From contig NZ_CYGX02000045.1 of the NCBI RefSeq assembly GCF_900019265.1, positions 62,364 to 126,363 of the forward strand: 64,000 bases of DNA. The letters run 5' to 3'. The position numbers were made by a program, and so were the translations under genes. Position 1 is the stretch's first letter, and each line of letters opens with the position of its first letter. The DNA comes from Paraburkholderia ribeironis. Lineage in GTDB: Bacteria; Pseudomonadota; Gammaproteobacteria; Burkholderiales; Burkholderiaceae. A model generated the notes under the pieces. The model ran no database searches. It worked only from the letters and a program-made list of their open reading frames with translations, and had not been told where the DNA came from. Shown here in pieces: positions 40,705-49,387 of this stretch.

Positions 40705-41778
40705 TCAATGAGAGAGACGTGACACCGGTGTATCTCTCGAACGACCATTGGTACCCACTGATCGGGCACGCCAATGGTCGTCGCGTTCAACTACGTTGCC
40801 AATTAGAAGTGAATCTCGGCCATCACCATCGGTGCTGATGTTATCGTGCTGACTCGTTTCGCGAGTCGGCGAGCCGTACATGTGATACCAGTACTCGTAA
40901 CCGACGCCCGCGTAAATCGTGCGCGGGTGACCGGCGAACGAGTCAAGGTCGGCTAGCAGGGAAACCCGGGTGAGAAATTCCGTCGTCGTCTCAACTCCGA
41001 AAGCATCCTTTCCTTTTGGACCAGTGACACTCGCAAAACCACGGAATATCCATGGCACCGGCCCCGTCCTGAACGGAACGAGCCACGAACTCTCGATGTG
41101 CCACGCGGTGTCGAAACGCACGTCCTTGCCGACCACACCGTTGTGGTTGCTTTCGGTTCGAATACCCGCGGTCAGATTCAGGAAGCCTCGCGGCATCGCG
41201 AATTCGATAGTCGGACCCACAACGAGCATCCGTGCACGCTCTGCGAAGGCGTCGTTCTTGGTGCCGATTTCATAACCGGTGGTCAGGCCGACGTCCCGAA
41301 TGATGCCGATGCCCACCTTCCGCCCAAGAATTTTTCCGGCGCTGAACGTGACCCGGCCGACGCTATACAACTCCTGTGCGCCACCCGAAGACGGGCCGCC
41401 GGCTTCCGGATTAGCATCGTTCGAGATGATGTAATCCACGTTGAACGCGTAGCTACCGAATTTGAAGCCGCCGGCCGTCGTGAGGTAGCCGATGTTCTGG
41501 GCGACCTTGTCGGGAACGCCCGGGTAGTGGAAGTTGCTGCCGTAGCGGTAGCCGATATAAGTATCGTTCCACGACACAGGCGGCGCGCCGATTTCCTCGC
41601 CCGACTTCAAATCCGCCGCAGAGAGAGGGCCGGCACCCGTCGCGGGGGCCGGTTGGGTCTGTGTGGGGGCGGAAGTGGTAGGTGCGCTGAACACCTCCGC
41701 GTAACTGAGTTCGCTCAAACAGCAGAACATGGCCACGCCAAGAAGCGGCTTACGCAAAGCAATAGATATTCCTTTCAT
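40705..41778 (-). CDS. Tsx-like outer-membrane channel, frameshifted near the end
   Basis: About 357 residues in the current frame. A signal peptide (LLGVAMFCCLSELSYA) is followed by an Ala/Pro/Thr linker and a beta-barrel pattern including WNDTYIGYRYGSNFHYPG and GGFKFGSYAFNVDYIISNDANP. It resembles Tsx-type channel or outer envelope proteins. The current frame ends in a long hydrophilic tail. In a different frame the DNA encodes APMVMAEIHF and a stop at 40803-40805, the expected barrel end with terminal Phe. A one-base insertion near 40857-40867 would explain this. The start could be 41778 or 41790. Confidence 0.7.
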   Translation of the reverse strand: MKGISIALRKPLLGVAMFCCLSELSYAEVFSAPTTSAPTQTQPAPATGAGPLSAADLKSGEEIGAPPVSWNDTYIGYRYGSNFHYPGVPDKVAQNIGYLTTAGGFKFGSYAFNVDYIISNDANPEAGGPSSGGAQELYSVGRVTFSAGKILGRKVGIGIIRDVGLTTGYEIGTKNDAFAERARMLVVGPTIEFAMPRGFLNLTAGIRTESNHNGVVGKDVRFDTAWHIESSWLVPFRTGPVPWIFRGFASVTGPKGKDAFGVETTTEFLTRVSLLADLDSFAGHPRTIYAGVGYEYWYHMYGSPTRETSQHDNISTDGDGRDSLLIGNVVERDDHWRARSVGTNGRSRDTPVSRLSH

Positions 41779-42063
41779 GTCTCCGTCCATATGGTTCTGT
41801 CAGTCCCGCTTTCGTTCGACCTGGTCGACGACGAACGAGGGGGCTGGATGCTCGGGGCTGGTTGTCGAAGCCGGTCGACTTACCCCTGCAATACAAGGCT
41901 AGGGAAATGCCCGAGCTTGGCGCTGCGCGCTTTTTATTGAATGTCTTTGAGGTCTCTCCGTCGAAATTGGATTTATGTTGATAAATGACGCAAGGTCGCG
42001 TCCCGACTCTTGATCCGGCCGTGCCCCCGGGCAACTGTTGGGAGAGTCAACACAGTGCAATTC

Positions 42064-42408
42064 TGTTGCGGCGTCAGGAATGGTATTGGATGCCCGACTG
42101 TCTGCCTTTACACAAAAGTTAGATTCGCTGGCATTTTTTTATCTCTTGGTGGAGATCGGCGGCGCGGTGAACCGCGTTGGCATGCCGAGCCAGTCTTGGG
42201 CGTTGGTGCGCTTTTGGTCGCTGGTATTGCCGGGTAAGCCGGAGGGTGTACGTGGCGGGCTGACAGTACCAAAGTGAGAATTGACCGAATCACAAAGCGT
42301 GGTCAAACCGCTCTTGCCGGCTTGCGTCGATCGAAAAAAATGCCAGTGAATCTAAGTTTTGTGTAGGGACGAGGGATGGGGCATCAAATATTCTTGACCT
42401 CGCAAGAC
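42064..42408. mobile_element. MITE-like element with ~75-bp inverted ends
   Basis: Copies D (42064-42140) and B (42334-42408) of the dispersed repeat face each other. Their sequences are alignable over about 75 bp: GGATGCCC/TTTGATGCCCC, TACACAAAA, TTAGATTC, CTGGCATTTTTTT. The 190-bp centre has no supported gene. The layout fits a miniature inverted-repeat element or an IS that has lost its transposase. The rest of the 41791-42771 gap, apart from the porin promoter region, holds nothing recognisable. Confidence 0.65.
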
Positions 42409-42771
42409 AATGTGTCTGATGGTTGGAGGCTTTATCAGATCTTTGAGCCATCGGCGAACCTTCGGCTTCGCGCCTCAATGCGATCCTCGGCCGAGTTCAA
42501 ACATTGCATGACTCGCGCGGCCATTGGCACCGGTTGTTTTCTTCAGCCTGTGAGGCGTGTTGCTTCCTCATTCTGCGCGGCTGTACCGGCTTGAAATCTC
42601 TGGGTCCACACGTTCGCCAGGTACATTCCTGGATTTTGTTGTCCATCGGTCAAAGGAAGCCGACAAAAAAATAACATCAGGAATGCGAACTTATATGTGA
42701 AGTTCTTGAATTTGGCAATTCGATCGGCCAAAGGAGGAATTTTAATAATTACATGTTTATTCGGAGATGAA

Positions 42772-43797
42772 ATGAAAAAGCTGGTCACTCTTGCATCCGG
42801 CATCGCCTCGGCATGCGTTTTTAGCACTGCATATGCTCAGTCGTCAGTCACCCTGTACGGCATCATTGACAACGGCCTGGAATATCAGAATGCGGGTGCC
42901 GGGGCGGTAACGCGCGCCGTATCCGGCGGACTGTTTGCCAGCAGGTATGGGTTAAAGGGCACGGAGGATATTGGTGGCGGCCTGCAGATCAATTTTCAGC
43001 TGGAGCAGGGCTTCTCCGGAGTGACTGGCGCGGCATCGAATTCAGCCGCCGCTTTCAATCGTCAGGCATGGATCGGCGTATCGGGAGGTTTTGGTGAGGC
43101 GCGCTTCGGGTTGCAGAATACACCGCAGTACGTATTCATCAACCCCGAACTTGATCCGGTGGCGGTAATGAGCATCGGATCCCCGATGAACAATTTCAAC
43201 AGCCTGACCGTCCGGGTCAATAACGCGATCTCCTATTTCACGCCCACGGTCTACGGCTTGGCCGCGCAATTTATGGTGGCGATGCGTGATTCGACGACCA
43301 AACCGACGAACGGGCTGCATTTCTATAACGCGGCAGTCCGTTACGTAAACGGACCTTTTCGCGCGGCGGCCGGCTATGAGCAGGCGGACAATGCGGCCGG
43401 AACCTCGACACTCAAGATTTTCAACGCAGGGGCGTCGATGGGCGTCGGATCCGCCCGGTTTTATCTGGCCTACCACACGGAACGTCAGACCGACAACAGC
43501 GTAAAGCGTGACGTGTACGAAGTATCGGGTTCGTATTCGTTCAGTCCCGCCGACCAGCTTTCTTTGATGTACGGCTATGCGCACGACCGCAAAGGCCAGG
43601 GAAACAACGCACAGCAAGTGGGCTTGACTTATTCATACTCCCTCTCCAAGCGGACCACGCTGTATGGTTCTGCAGGATTCATCCAGAACCGGAATCAGGC
43701 GAAATTCACCCTCAACGGCACCGGCTATACGGGTATTGCGGTCGCGCCAGGCGCCGACACGCGCGGCGTAGTAGTGGGAATGGTGCACAGATTCTGA
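42772..43797 (+). CDS. Gram-negative porin (OmpC-like)
   Basis: A 341-residue outer-membrane porin. The start at 42772 has GGAGA six bases upstream. The signal peptide MKKLVTLASGIASACVFSTAYA leads to QSSVTLYGIIDNGLEY. Also present are SRYGLKGTEDIGGGLQINFQLE, RQAWIGVSGGFGEARFGLQ and YSLSKRTTLYGSAGF, and the chain ends GVVVGMVHRF with the terminal Phe. It probably supplies outer-membrane entry for substrates of the adjacent catabolic genes. A hairpin follows the stop. A relic of a related porin is found at 37081. Confidence 0.94.
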   Translation: MKKLVTLASGIASACVFSTAYAQSSVTLYGIIDNGLEYQNAGAGAVTRAVSGGLFASRYGLKGTEDIGGGLQINFQLEQGFSGVTGAASNSAAAFNRQAWIGVSGGFGEARFGLQNTPQYVFINPELDPVAVMSIGSPMNNFNSLTVRVNNAISYFTPTVYGLAAQFMVAMRDSTTKPTNGLHFYNAAVRYVNGPFRAAAGYEQADNAAGTSTLKIFNAGASMGVGSARFYLAYHTERQTDNSVKRDVYEVSGSYSFSPADQLSLMYGYAHDRKGQGNNAQQVGLTYSYSLSKRTTLYGSAGFIQNRNQAKFTLNGTGYTGIAVAPGADTRGVVVGMVHRF

Positions 43798-43805
43798 TGC
43801 TGGCG

Positions 43806-43835
43806 GCGCCGGTGGCTCGGGACGAGCACCGGCGC
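43806..43835 (+). terminator. Hairpin after porin
   Basis: GCGCCGGTG and CACCGGCGC pair, and inner GCTCG/CGAGC extends the stem around GGA with a single bulge. It lies eight bases after the porin stop. There is no T tract, so it may act with Rho or mainly protect the 3' end. Confidence 0.55.
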
Positions 43836-44117
43836 TCGGTCAATACCGTTGCACATGCCACGGAAATGGTTGGAAAAATATTGCCGGTTTCCGCGACTCT
43901 CCGAGAGTGCTAGGATGACATCCCGGCGCGCTTCTGGCTTCTTTCTTATTAGGGAATACGCTGGGAAAATGGTTGGGTGAGGCCTGCTGGCAAGACTTGC
44001 GAGGTACTTTCAATGGCGGAGAACCTACGTATAGACGATTTCCTCAAACCCCCGAGCCTGTTAATTTCTTTGCCGAGCTATTAACCTCCACTGTCGAAAC
44101 CATGACAGGCCGAGGCG

Positions 44118-44572
44118 AGGTGTAAGCCGTTTCTGGATGACGAACTGTGGTTACGTATCGATCCGTTGTTACCGCCTTTAAGCCCATGCGTGTTGGTGAT
44201 TGTGGCCCCGGCGGCGCGAATCACATTCTCCTCGCCGCAATCGTGATCGGCGCGAGTCATCGCGATGTCACGCAGCCGCGGCCCTTGTTCGACACGCACC
44301 TCGCGATGCGGGAACGCCAACGTCGATCACTTCAAAAAGCACTAGCGCTCCACGCCGATCACGGCGACGACCCCGATCCGGAGCGACAGCCGTTACGCGA
44401 GCGCGGCATCAAGCCTGGTTGCGCCATTGTCTGTTGCAACAAACCGTTCAATGGCGTTGAAAATCAGCCGAGAGAGATGCAACTGACCAACCCTATGGTG
44501 AAGACGACATACAGTCGCCTGATTGGCCAAATGCGGCCCGAGCGGAACCAGCGCCAGAAATCTTCCGCGTAA
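44118..44572 (+). pseudogene. IS5-type transposase remnant
   Basis: Broken frames retain recognisable IS5-family pieces: LDDELWLRIDPLLPPL at the left, resembling the usual N-terminal DEQWxxIxPLLP, and LHADHGDDPDPERQPLRERGIKPG further on, resembling the LHADKGYD...LRxRGIxP catalytic-domain segment. Stops and frame changes separate them. No terminal repeats were identified. The rest of the 43836-44629 gap shows nothing else. Confidence 0.6.
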
Positions 44573-44629
44573 GGCCGGTATTGCAATGACGGCCGCTGCT
44601 GAATTCGATTCGGCCGTCAAGGAGACTTT

Positions 44630-45586
44630 ATGACACACAGTGCCGAGGCAAAACATCAATCCAAAGCGTTCAGCAAAGTGAAGCGGACAACCGTTCCCAA
44701 GGTCCGTTTGTACGTGGAGCGCCCCGAAGAAAAGCCATGGCTTGTGCATGTCGGGCATGTCACTGACCGGGGCCGCTGGCGAACCGAGCCGCACGCGCAT
44801 CCGGCTTATGGCCAGGTCATTTTTGTTCGCAGCGGGCGCGGTGTCATGAACCTCGAAGGTAGCAGCGTGCCATTCGAGGGTCCCTGCGCGTTGCTGTTGC
44901 CGACCGAATGTGTCCACGGTCTTGACTACGATGACGATGTCGACAGATGGGTGGTGACGATCGAGGTGGCCTATCTGGCGCAAGTCAACGCCAAACTCCG
45001 CGAGTTCATTGCGCTCTGGGCGTCACCCAGGATGATTCCACTGTCTTATTCCGCCGAGGCCGGAATGGAGTTTTACAATTTGATCAACAGCCTCAAGCAT
45101 GAGGTCGAGTCCGACGCAGTCGGGCATGTGGTCGGCGCAGAAGCGCTGCTTACGACTCTTCTGCTCAGACTCGTGCGTGAAACACGTTTGGACGAGACCG
45201 GCAACGAAGGCGCAATACGCAACGATATTCGCCAGGTGGACCGGTTCCGTAAGCTGATTGAGCAACACTTCCGGGAGAACCTGTCGCTGCAAGACTATGC
45301 GTCAATGATGGCGGTGTCTCTGGTGCAATTGCGGGCAGCCTGTGCTTCAGCGGCGGAGCAAAGCCCTACGAAAATGATTCATGCACGAATTATCACGGAA
45401 GCAAAACGCAACCTCATTTTCGGCGACATGTCAGTGGAGCAGATCGCCTTTGGACTTGGCTTCGTGGACGCCGCGTACTTTACGCGGTTCTTCCGCAGAG
45501 AAGTCGGCCAGGCTCCAAGTCAGTTTCGCGTCGCTGCTCGACAGCAGGCCCCATCGCAAAGTCCTGTCGCCGCAGCGGGGCGGTAA
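44630..45586 (+). CDS. AraC-family regulator with cupin sensor (PobC/HpaA-like)
   Basis: A 318-residue regulator. The N-terminal cupin (about 45-120) reads RTEPHAHPAYGQVIFVRSGRG, with a metal- or ligand-type histidine pair. The C-terminal AraC/XylS helix-turn-helix pair (about 215-300) includes LSLQDYASMMAVSLVQLRAAC and MSVEQIAFGLGFVDAAYFTRFFRREVGQAP. Close relatives activate 4-hydroxybenzoate or hydroxyphenylacetate genes (PobC, HpaA; recalled). AAGGAG lies upstream of the ATG. It sits next to the porin and just right of the catabolic block, so it is the best candidate controller of those genes. Confidence 0.9.
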   Translation: MTHSAEAKHQSKAFSKVKRTTVPKVRLYVERPEEKPWLVHVGHVTDRGRWRTEPHAHPAYGQVIFVRSGRGVMNLEGSSVPFEGPCALLLPTECVHGLDYDDDVDRWVVTIEVAYLAQVNAKLREFIALWASPRMIPLSYSAEAGMEFYNLINSLKHEVESDAVGHVVGAEALLTTLLLRLVRETRLDETGNEGAIRNDIRQVDRFRKLIEQHFRENLSLQDYASMMAVSLVQLRAACASAAEQSPTKMIHARIITEAKRNLIFGDMSVEQIAFGLGFVDAAYFTRFFRREVGQAPSQFRVAARQQAPSQSPVAAAGR

Positions 45587-45720
45587 GTCCGACGAGTCTT
45601 CACGAGGCGGCCAAGCTATGGCCGGCCATGGCGATTCCTTTCTCTGAACACGGGCATGCGTCGCCATCGAGGCCGCTCCCGGCCGATTGATTTGCGAATC
45701 GATGCCGCACTCGAGCGGGT

Positions 45721-45785
45721 CGAAAAATGCAAGTGAATCGGATTTTTGTGCAGGGACGCCAGAAGGTGGATCGAATACGCTTAGC
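45721..45785 (+). repeat. Dispersed repeat, copy C
   Basis: The most diverged copy: CGAAAAATGC, AAGTGAATC, TTTTTGTGCAGGGACG, and ATCGAATACGCTTA in place of ATCAAATATTCTT. It has the same orientation as copies A and B. It lies in the 45587-45955 gap between the AraC gene and the lactonase-type gene; otherwise that gap appears empty. Confidence 0.6.
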
Positions 45786-45955
45786 CAGCGTGTTCACCCC
45801 ACCGACGGTGCGAGAACTGCTGGTCGCTTTCACCGGCACTGTGCAGCGGCGAGCCGCAATGCGGATAGTGGACGATTGCCGTTGGTGGCCTGTCGATACT
45901 ATGTGTGCAGGCACTGACTTTCCTCTCACACCCTCTGTGTCTCCATTGAATCGAT

Positions 45956-47131
45956 ATGAGCCGGTTGTTTCAGAAAAATAGCGTGACGCGGCTTGGAGTG
46001 GTGGTGCTCGCCGTATTGACGTTGTCAGCAGGCATGGTAGACACAACCATTCGTGCCGCGACGTTACCGACACCCGCGCACACTGAATTCGTCTACGTCG
46101 GCACGTCACAGAGCCAGATCAGCGCGCTGCGCTTCGATACATCCACCGGCCAACTCACAGCGATCGGCCCGGTTGCACAAGGGCTGAAATCCACATGGGT
46201 CGCGGCGCATCCCGATCTGCCGATCCTGTACGCGGTCGATGACGATAGCACCAAAGAAGGCAGCATCACCGCTTACGCGGCGGATCGCGGAACCGGCGCG
46301 CTCACCAGGGTCAACGCGGTCCTGACGGGCGGCCGCGGAACCACATATTTGCGCTTCGATCCTGCGTCGATGACCTTGCTGGGCGCCAATTACAACAGCG
46401 GGTCCGTATCGAGCGTCGCCGTCAACCCGGACGGCAGCGTGGGAGAACTCGTGTCCACGATCGCGGAGACCGGGTCCGGACCGAATCGGCGGCAGGCGAG
46501 TGCGCATGCACACAGTATCGCCATCGATCCGTCCGGCAAGTACGCGCTGGTTCCCGACCTGGGCGCGGATCGCGTTTTCATTTATCGCTTCGACAGGGCG
46601 ACACACGCTTTGTCACAGGACGACGATGCTCATCCGCACGCGTTCATTGCGCCGTCGGGCAGTGGTCCCCGTCATATCGAGTTTGGTGCGAACGGTCGGT
46701 TCGTCTACCTGCTGACTGAACTGAACGCCGAGATCATGGTGTTCCGCTGGGACGCGTCACAAAAGGAGTTGACGTTCGTGCAAGCGTTGCCGATCACCTC
46801 CCAGACGTTCGACGGTGTGAAAAGCGCAGCCGAGATTGCGGTCAGCCATGACGGACGTTTCGTTTATGTCGAAAACCGCGCAGAAAATTCGCTGATGGTC
46901 TATGGCGTGAGCCCGGACACGGGAGAGCTTTCGCTGGTTCAGCGTGTGTCGTCGGGCGGCGACAAGCCATGGGGCTTCGGCATTGATTCGTCGGGCAGAT
47001 GGTTGCTGGTGGCGAACCAGCGCAGCGGCAAAGTGAACGTGTTCAGTATCGACCCCGTGTCGGGCAAGGTGGCGGACACCGGGCAATCGGCCGACGTACC
47101 GGGCCCCACCAGCGTGGCGTTTGTCAAATAA
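45956..47131 (+). CDS. Exported lactonase-family seven-bladed propeller
   Basis: A 391-residue protein with a signal peptide (VVVLAVLTLSAGMVDTTIRA) and a Pgl-like (6-phosphogluconolactonase, PF10282) propeller. Characteristic repeats are FVYVGTSQSQISALRFDTSTG, HPDLPILYAVDDD, SIAIDPSGKYALVPDLGADRV, EIAVSHDGRFVYVENRAENS and GFGIDSSGRWLLVANQRSG. Cytoplasmic Pgl hydrolyses 6-phosphogluconolactone, but an exported copy is likely to act on another lactone or a surface sugar. It is monocistronic; the neighbouring oxidoreductase is convergent. Confidence 0.88.
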   Translation: MSRLFQKNSVTRLGVVVLAVLTLSAGMVDTTIRAATLPTPAHTEFVYVGTSQSQISALRFDTSTGQLTAIGPVAQGLKSTWVAAHPDLPILYAVDDDSTKEGSITAYAADRGTGALTRVNAVLTGGRGTTYLRFDPASMTLLGANYNSGSVSSVAVNPDGSVGELVSTIAETGSGPNRRQASAHAHSIAIDPSGKYALVPDLGADRVFIYRFDRATHALSQDDDAHPHAFIAPSGSGPRHIEFGANGRFVYLLTELNAEIMVFRWDASQKELTFVQALPITSQTFDGVKSAAEIAVSHDGRFVYVENRAENSLMVYGVSPDTGELSLVQRVSSGGDKPWGFGIDSSGRWLLVANQRSGKVNVFSIDPVSGKVADTGQSADVPGPTSVAFVK

Positions 47132-47211
47132 CACACACGGAACACACACGCCCGCGACGGGCTGGCTTCGCCTGGCGAATCGTGGTCGCGAATCGGAACG
47201 TCGCCGCCAAC

Positions 47212-48198
47212 TTACTCCACCTCGACTACAACCTTGGTACGTGCCGTGCCGGCTGCGACGATTTCATACGCCTCGTCTGCCGTGCTCAGATCGAACGGTC
47301 GCGGATCGACCACCGGCTTGAGGACACCGCTTTCCACGAGTCGTGTTGCCTCGCGCATCATTGCTCCATGGTGTGCGCGGCATTTTCCCGACAGCAACGG
47401 GTATAGCGTGAAAACGCCGGAATAGCTCGCTTCGCGAAAGGATAGCGGCGCGAGTGCGTGGGTACCCCAGCCGAGCGCACTGACCACATGCCCGAAGTGC
47501 TTGACGGCTGCGAACGAAGCATCGAGCGTGGCGCCGCCTGCCGTATCGACGACCAGGTCGAATCCCTCGCCATCCGTATGCGCCGCCACGTACTGCTCGA
47601 CGGACTGCGCGCGGTAGTCGATCGGCGTTGCACCGAGCTGCTGTATCAGTGCGCCATGATGAGCGCTGGCGGTGGCATAGACGTCGGCGCCCAGCGCCCG
47701 TGCCAGTTGCACCGAAATGTGACCGACACCGCCTGAGCCCCCCTGAACGAGCACTTTCGCACCGGCCTGCAAGTTGGCGCGATCGACGATGCCGGCATAC
47801 GAGGTAATGAACGCGAGCGGCAATGAAGCCGCTTCGCGCATCGACAGATTGTGCGGTGTGTGAGCGAGCAGAGCCGCATCGACGGCTGCGTACTGCGCAA
47901 GCGATCCTTGAATGCCGCCGACGCCACCCGCCATGCCATATACCTTGTCGCCGACACCGAACTCAGTGACGCCGGCGCCGACCTCCGTCACCGTGCCGGC
48001 CAGATCGATGCCCAGTATCAGTGGCAACGGGTGTTTCGCATGCCCGGCGGCGCCCGCGCAAATCTTCACGTCGAGCGGATTGAGGCCGCTCGCCGCAATG
48101 CGCACCAGCACCTGACCGGCCGCGGGCTCGGGGCGTGGCAGCGTCGTGAGTTCCAACGGACCGTTATAGCGGGTGAGTACCAACGCATGCATGGACAT
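47212..48198 (-). CDS. Zinc-independent MDR oxidoreductase (quinone reductase-like)
   Basis: A 328-residue medium-chain dehydrogenase/reductase. The N-terminal GroES-like part has SGLNPLDVKI and GIDLAGTVTEVGAGVTEFGVGD, and the Rossmann motif is VLVQGGSGGVGHISVQLARAL (near residue 148). The zinc-binding cysteines of true alcohol dehydrogenases are missing. Such proteins reduce quinones or enones with NADPH. AAGGAG lies upstream of the ATG. Its 3' end faces the lactonase-type gene. It may belong to oxidative stress or aromatic by-product detoxification; the substrate is unknown. Confidence 0.9.
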   Translation of the reverse strand: MSMHALVLTRYNGPLELTTLPRPEPAAGQVLVRIAASGLNPLDVKICAGAAGHAKHPLPLILGIDLAGTVTEVGAGVTEFGVGDKVYGMAGGVGGIQGSLAQYAAVDAALLAHTPHNLSMREAASLPLAFITSYAGIVDRANLQAGAKVLVQGGSGGVGHISVQLARALGADVYATASAHHGALIQQLGATPIDYRAQSVEQYVAAHTDGEGFDLVVDTAGGATLDASFAAVKHFGHVVSALGWGTHALAPLSFREASYSGVFTLYPLLSGKCRAHHGAMMREATRLVESGVLKPVVDPRPFDLSTADEAYEIVAAGTARTKVVVEVE

Positions 48199-48592
48199 TT
48201 GGACGCTCCTTCTCTCGCCGCCACCTCGGTGTGGCGTGTGGATGCGCGCATCATGACGCCTGCGCCTGCGCTTTGTAAATTCGATTGAATCCTGGGCTGA
48301 GCCACCGCAAACGTTTGCTTCGCTTACCTAAGTCTCGTCAGGCCGTCGTCGTGCCGGGAAAAAACACCAGTACCCCTCAAGAACTGCAGAGCGTTGCCGA
48401 TACTGCGTGAAGAGCGCCTTTCAATCAAAGGTTCCGCAGCCCTGCGGAGCAGGGTATGCTGATGAGCTTGCAAAAAACGCATCTTCATCTTATTAGCAGC
48501 ATTCGGAGCGACGCAATAGCGGGATTCGCTGTCGACATCATGCTGAAATATTGAGTGCGGTATTAAGGTCACTTTCGCGCGACGGAGACACT
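48199..48592. other. Intergenic between divergent genes
   Basis: This 394-bp region should hold the promoters of the oxidoreductase (minus) and the binding-protein/c-di-GMP gene pair (plus). I see no convincing repeat or small gene in it. Confidence 0.45.
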
Positions 48593-49387
48593 GTGATTCG
48601 ACATGGCCTTTCGAGTTTGCTGCTTGCGCTAAGCTGTCTTGGCAATGCCATGGCCGCGGGCCCGGAATGCTCGCGTTCATTTACGCTGGCGTTGCACGAT
48701 CACGGCCTGCTCTATTCTGTCGACACTGACACCGGGATCGACAAGGACTTCGCTGATGAGTTGATTCGCCGTAGCGGCTGCCAGATCAGAGTCAGCCTGA
48801 TGTCGCGGGCGCGGATCTGGAAGCTGATCGAATCGGGCGGACTCGATTTCAGTCTGTCGGGCATTGCCAATGACGAGCGCAATCAGTACGCGGATTTCGC
48901 CTGGTATTTCAGCAACAAGTACTATCTGCTGGTGCGCAAGGACGCGGGAATCCGTCAGCTGGCCGATTTCGAGCATAACGACCAGTTTCAACTCGGCGTC
49001 ATCCGCAGCTTTCGCTATAGTGAATCGGCCAACCGGCTGGTCGACGCGCTGTCGGCTCAAAACCGCGTCAGCCAGGCCGGCGGTCTGGAGCCGCTGTACC
49101 AGGCGCTGATTCTCCGGCGCATCCAGGGCATGATTATCGAGCCTTTCGACTACCCTGCAATCGACGAAAAGAGAATCCGCGACGTGACCAGCATCGTCGA
49201 ATTCGACGACCCTTCCGTCCCGCATGGCCTCATCATGTCGAAGAAGGCGCTGCCGCAAGCCGAGCGGGAAAAGTGGCGCGCTCTGGTGAATGAAATGCGC
49301 GCGGACGGTACGGTTCAGCGAATCTTCGAAAAGTATTTCAAACCTGACCTTGCCGGCGCGATGGTCAATTTCCAGACCCGGCAGTGA
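48593..49387 (+). CDS. Periplasmic binding protein (SBP_bac_3 type) paired with a c-di-GMP enzyme
   Basis: A 264-residue exported protein starting at GTG with GGAG six bases upstream; the signal peptide is RHGLSSLLLALSCLGNAMAA. The fold follows family 3 amino-acid binding proteins: TLALHDHGLLYSVDTDTGIDKDFADELIRR, an arginine-containing ISGIANDERNQ-type region, and DPSVPHGLIMSKKALP. Its last codons overlap the start of a CHASE-PAS-GGDEF-EAL gene (GTGA), and no permease is nearby. It therefore probably senses a ligand for that membrane protein rather than feeding a transporter. Confidence 0.85.
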   Translation: MIRHGLSSLLLALSCLGNAMAAGPECSRSFTLALHDHGLLYSVDTDTGIDKDFADELIRRSGCQIRVSLMSRARIWKLIESGGLDFSLSGIANDERNQYADFAWYFSNKYYLLVRKDAGIRQLADFEHNDQFQLGVIRSFRYSESANRLVDALSAQNRVSQAGGLEPLYQALILRRIQGMIIEPFDYPAIDEKRIRDVTSIVEFDDPSVPHGLIMSKKALPQAEREKWRALVNEMRADGTVQRIFEKYFKPDLAGAMVNFQTRQ

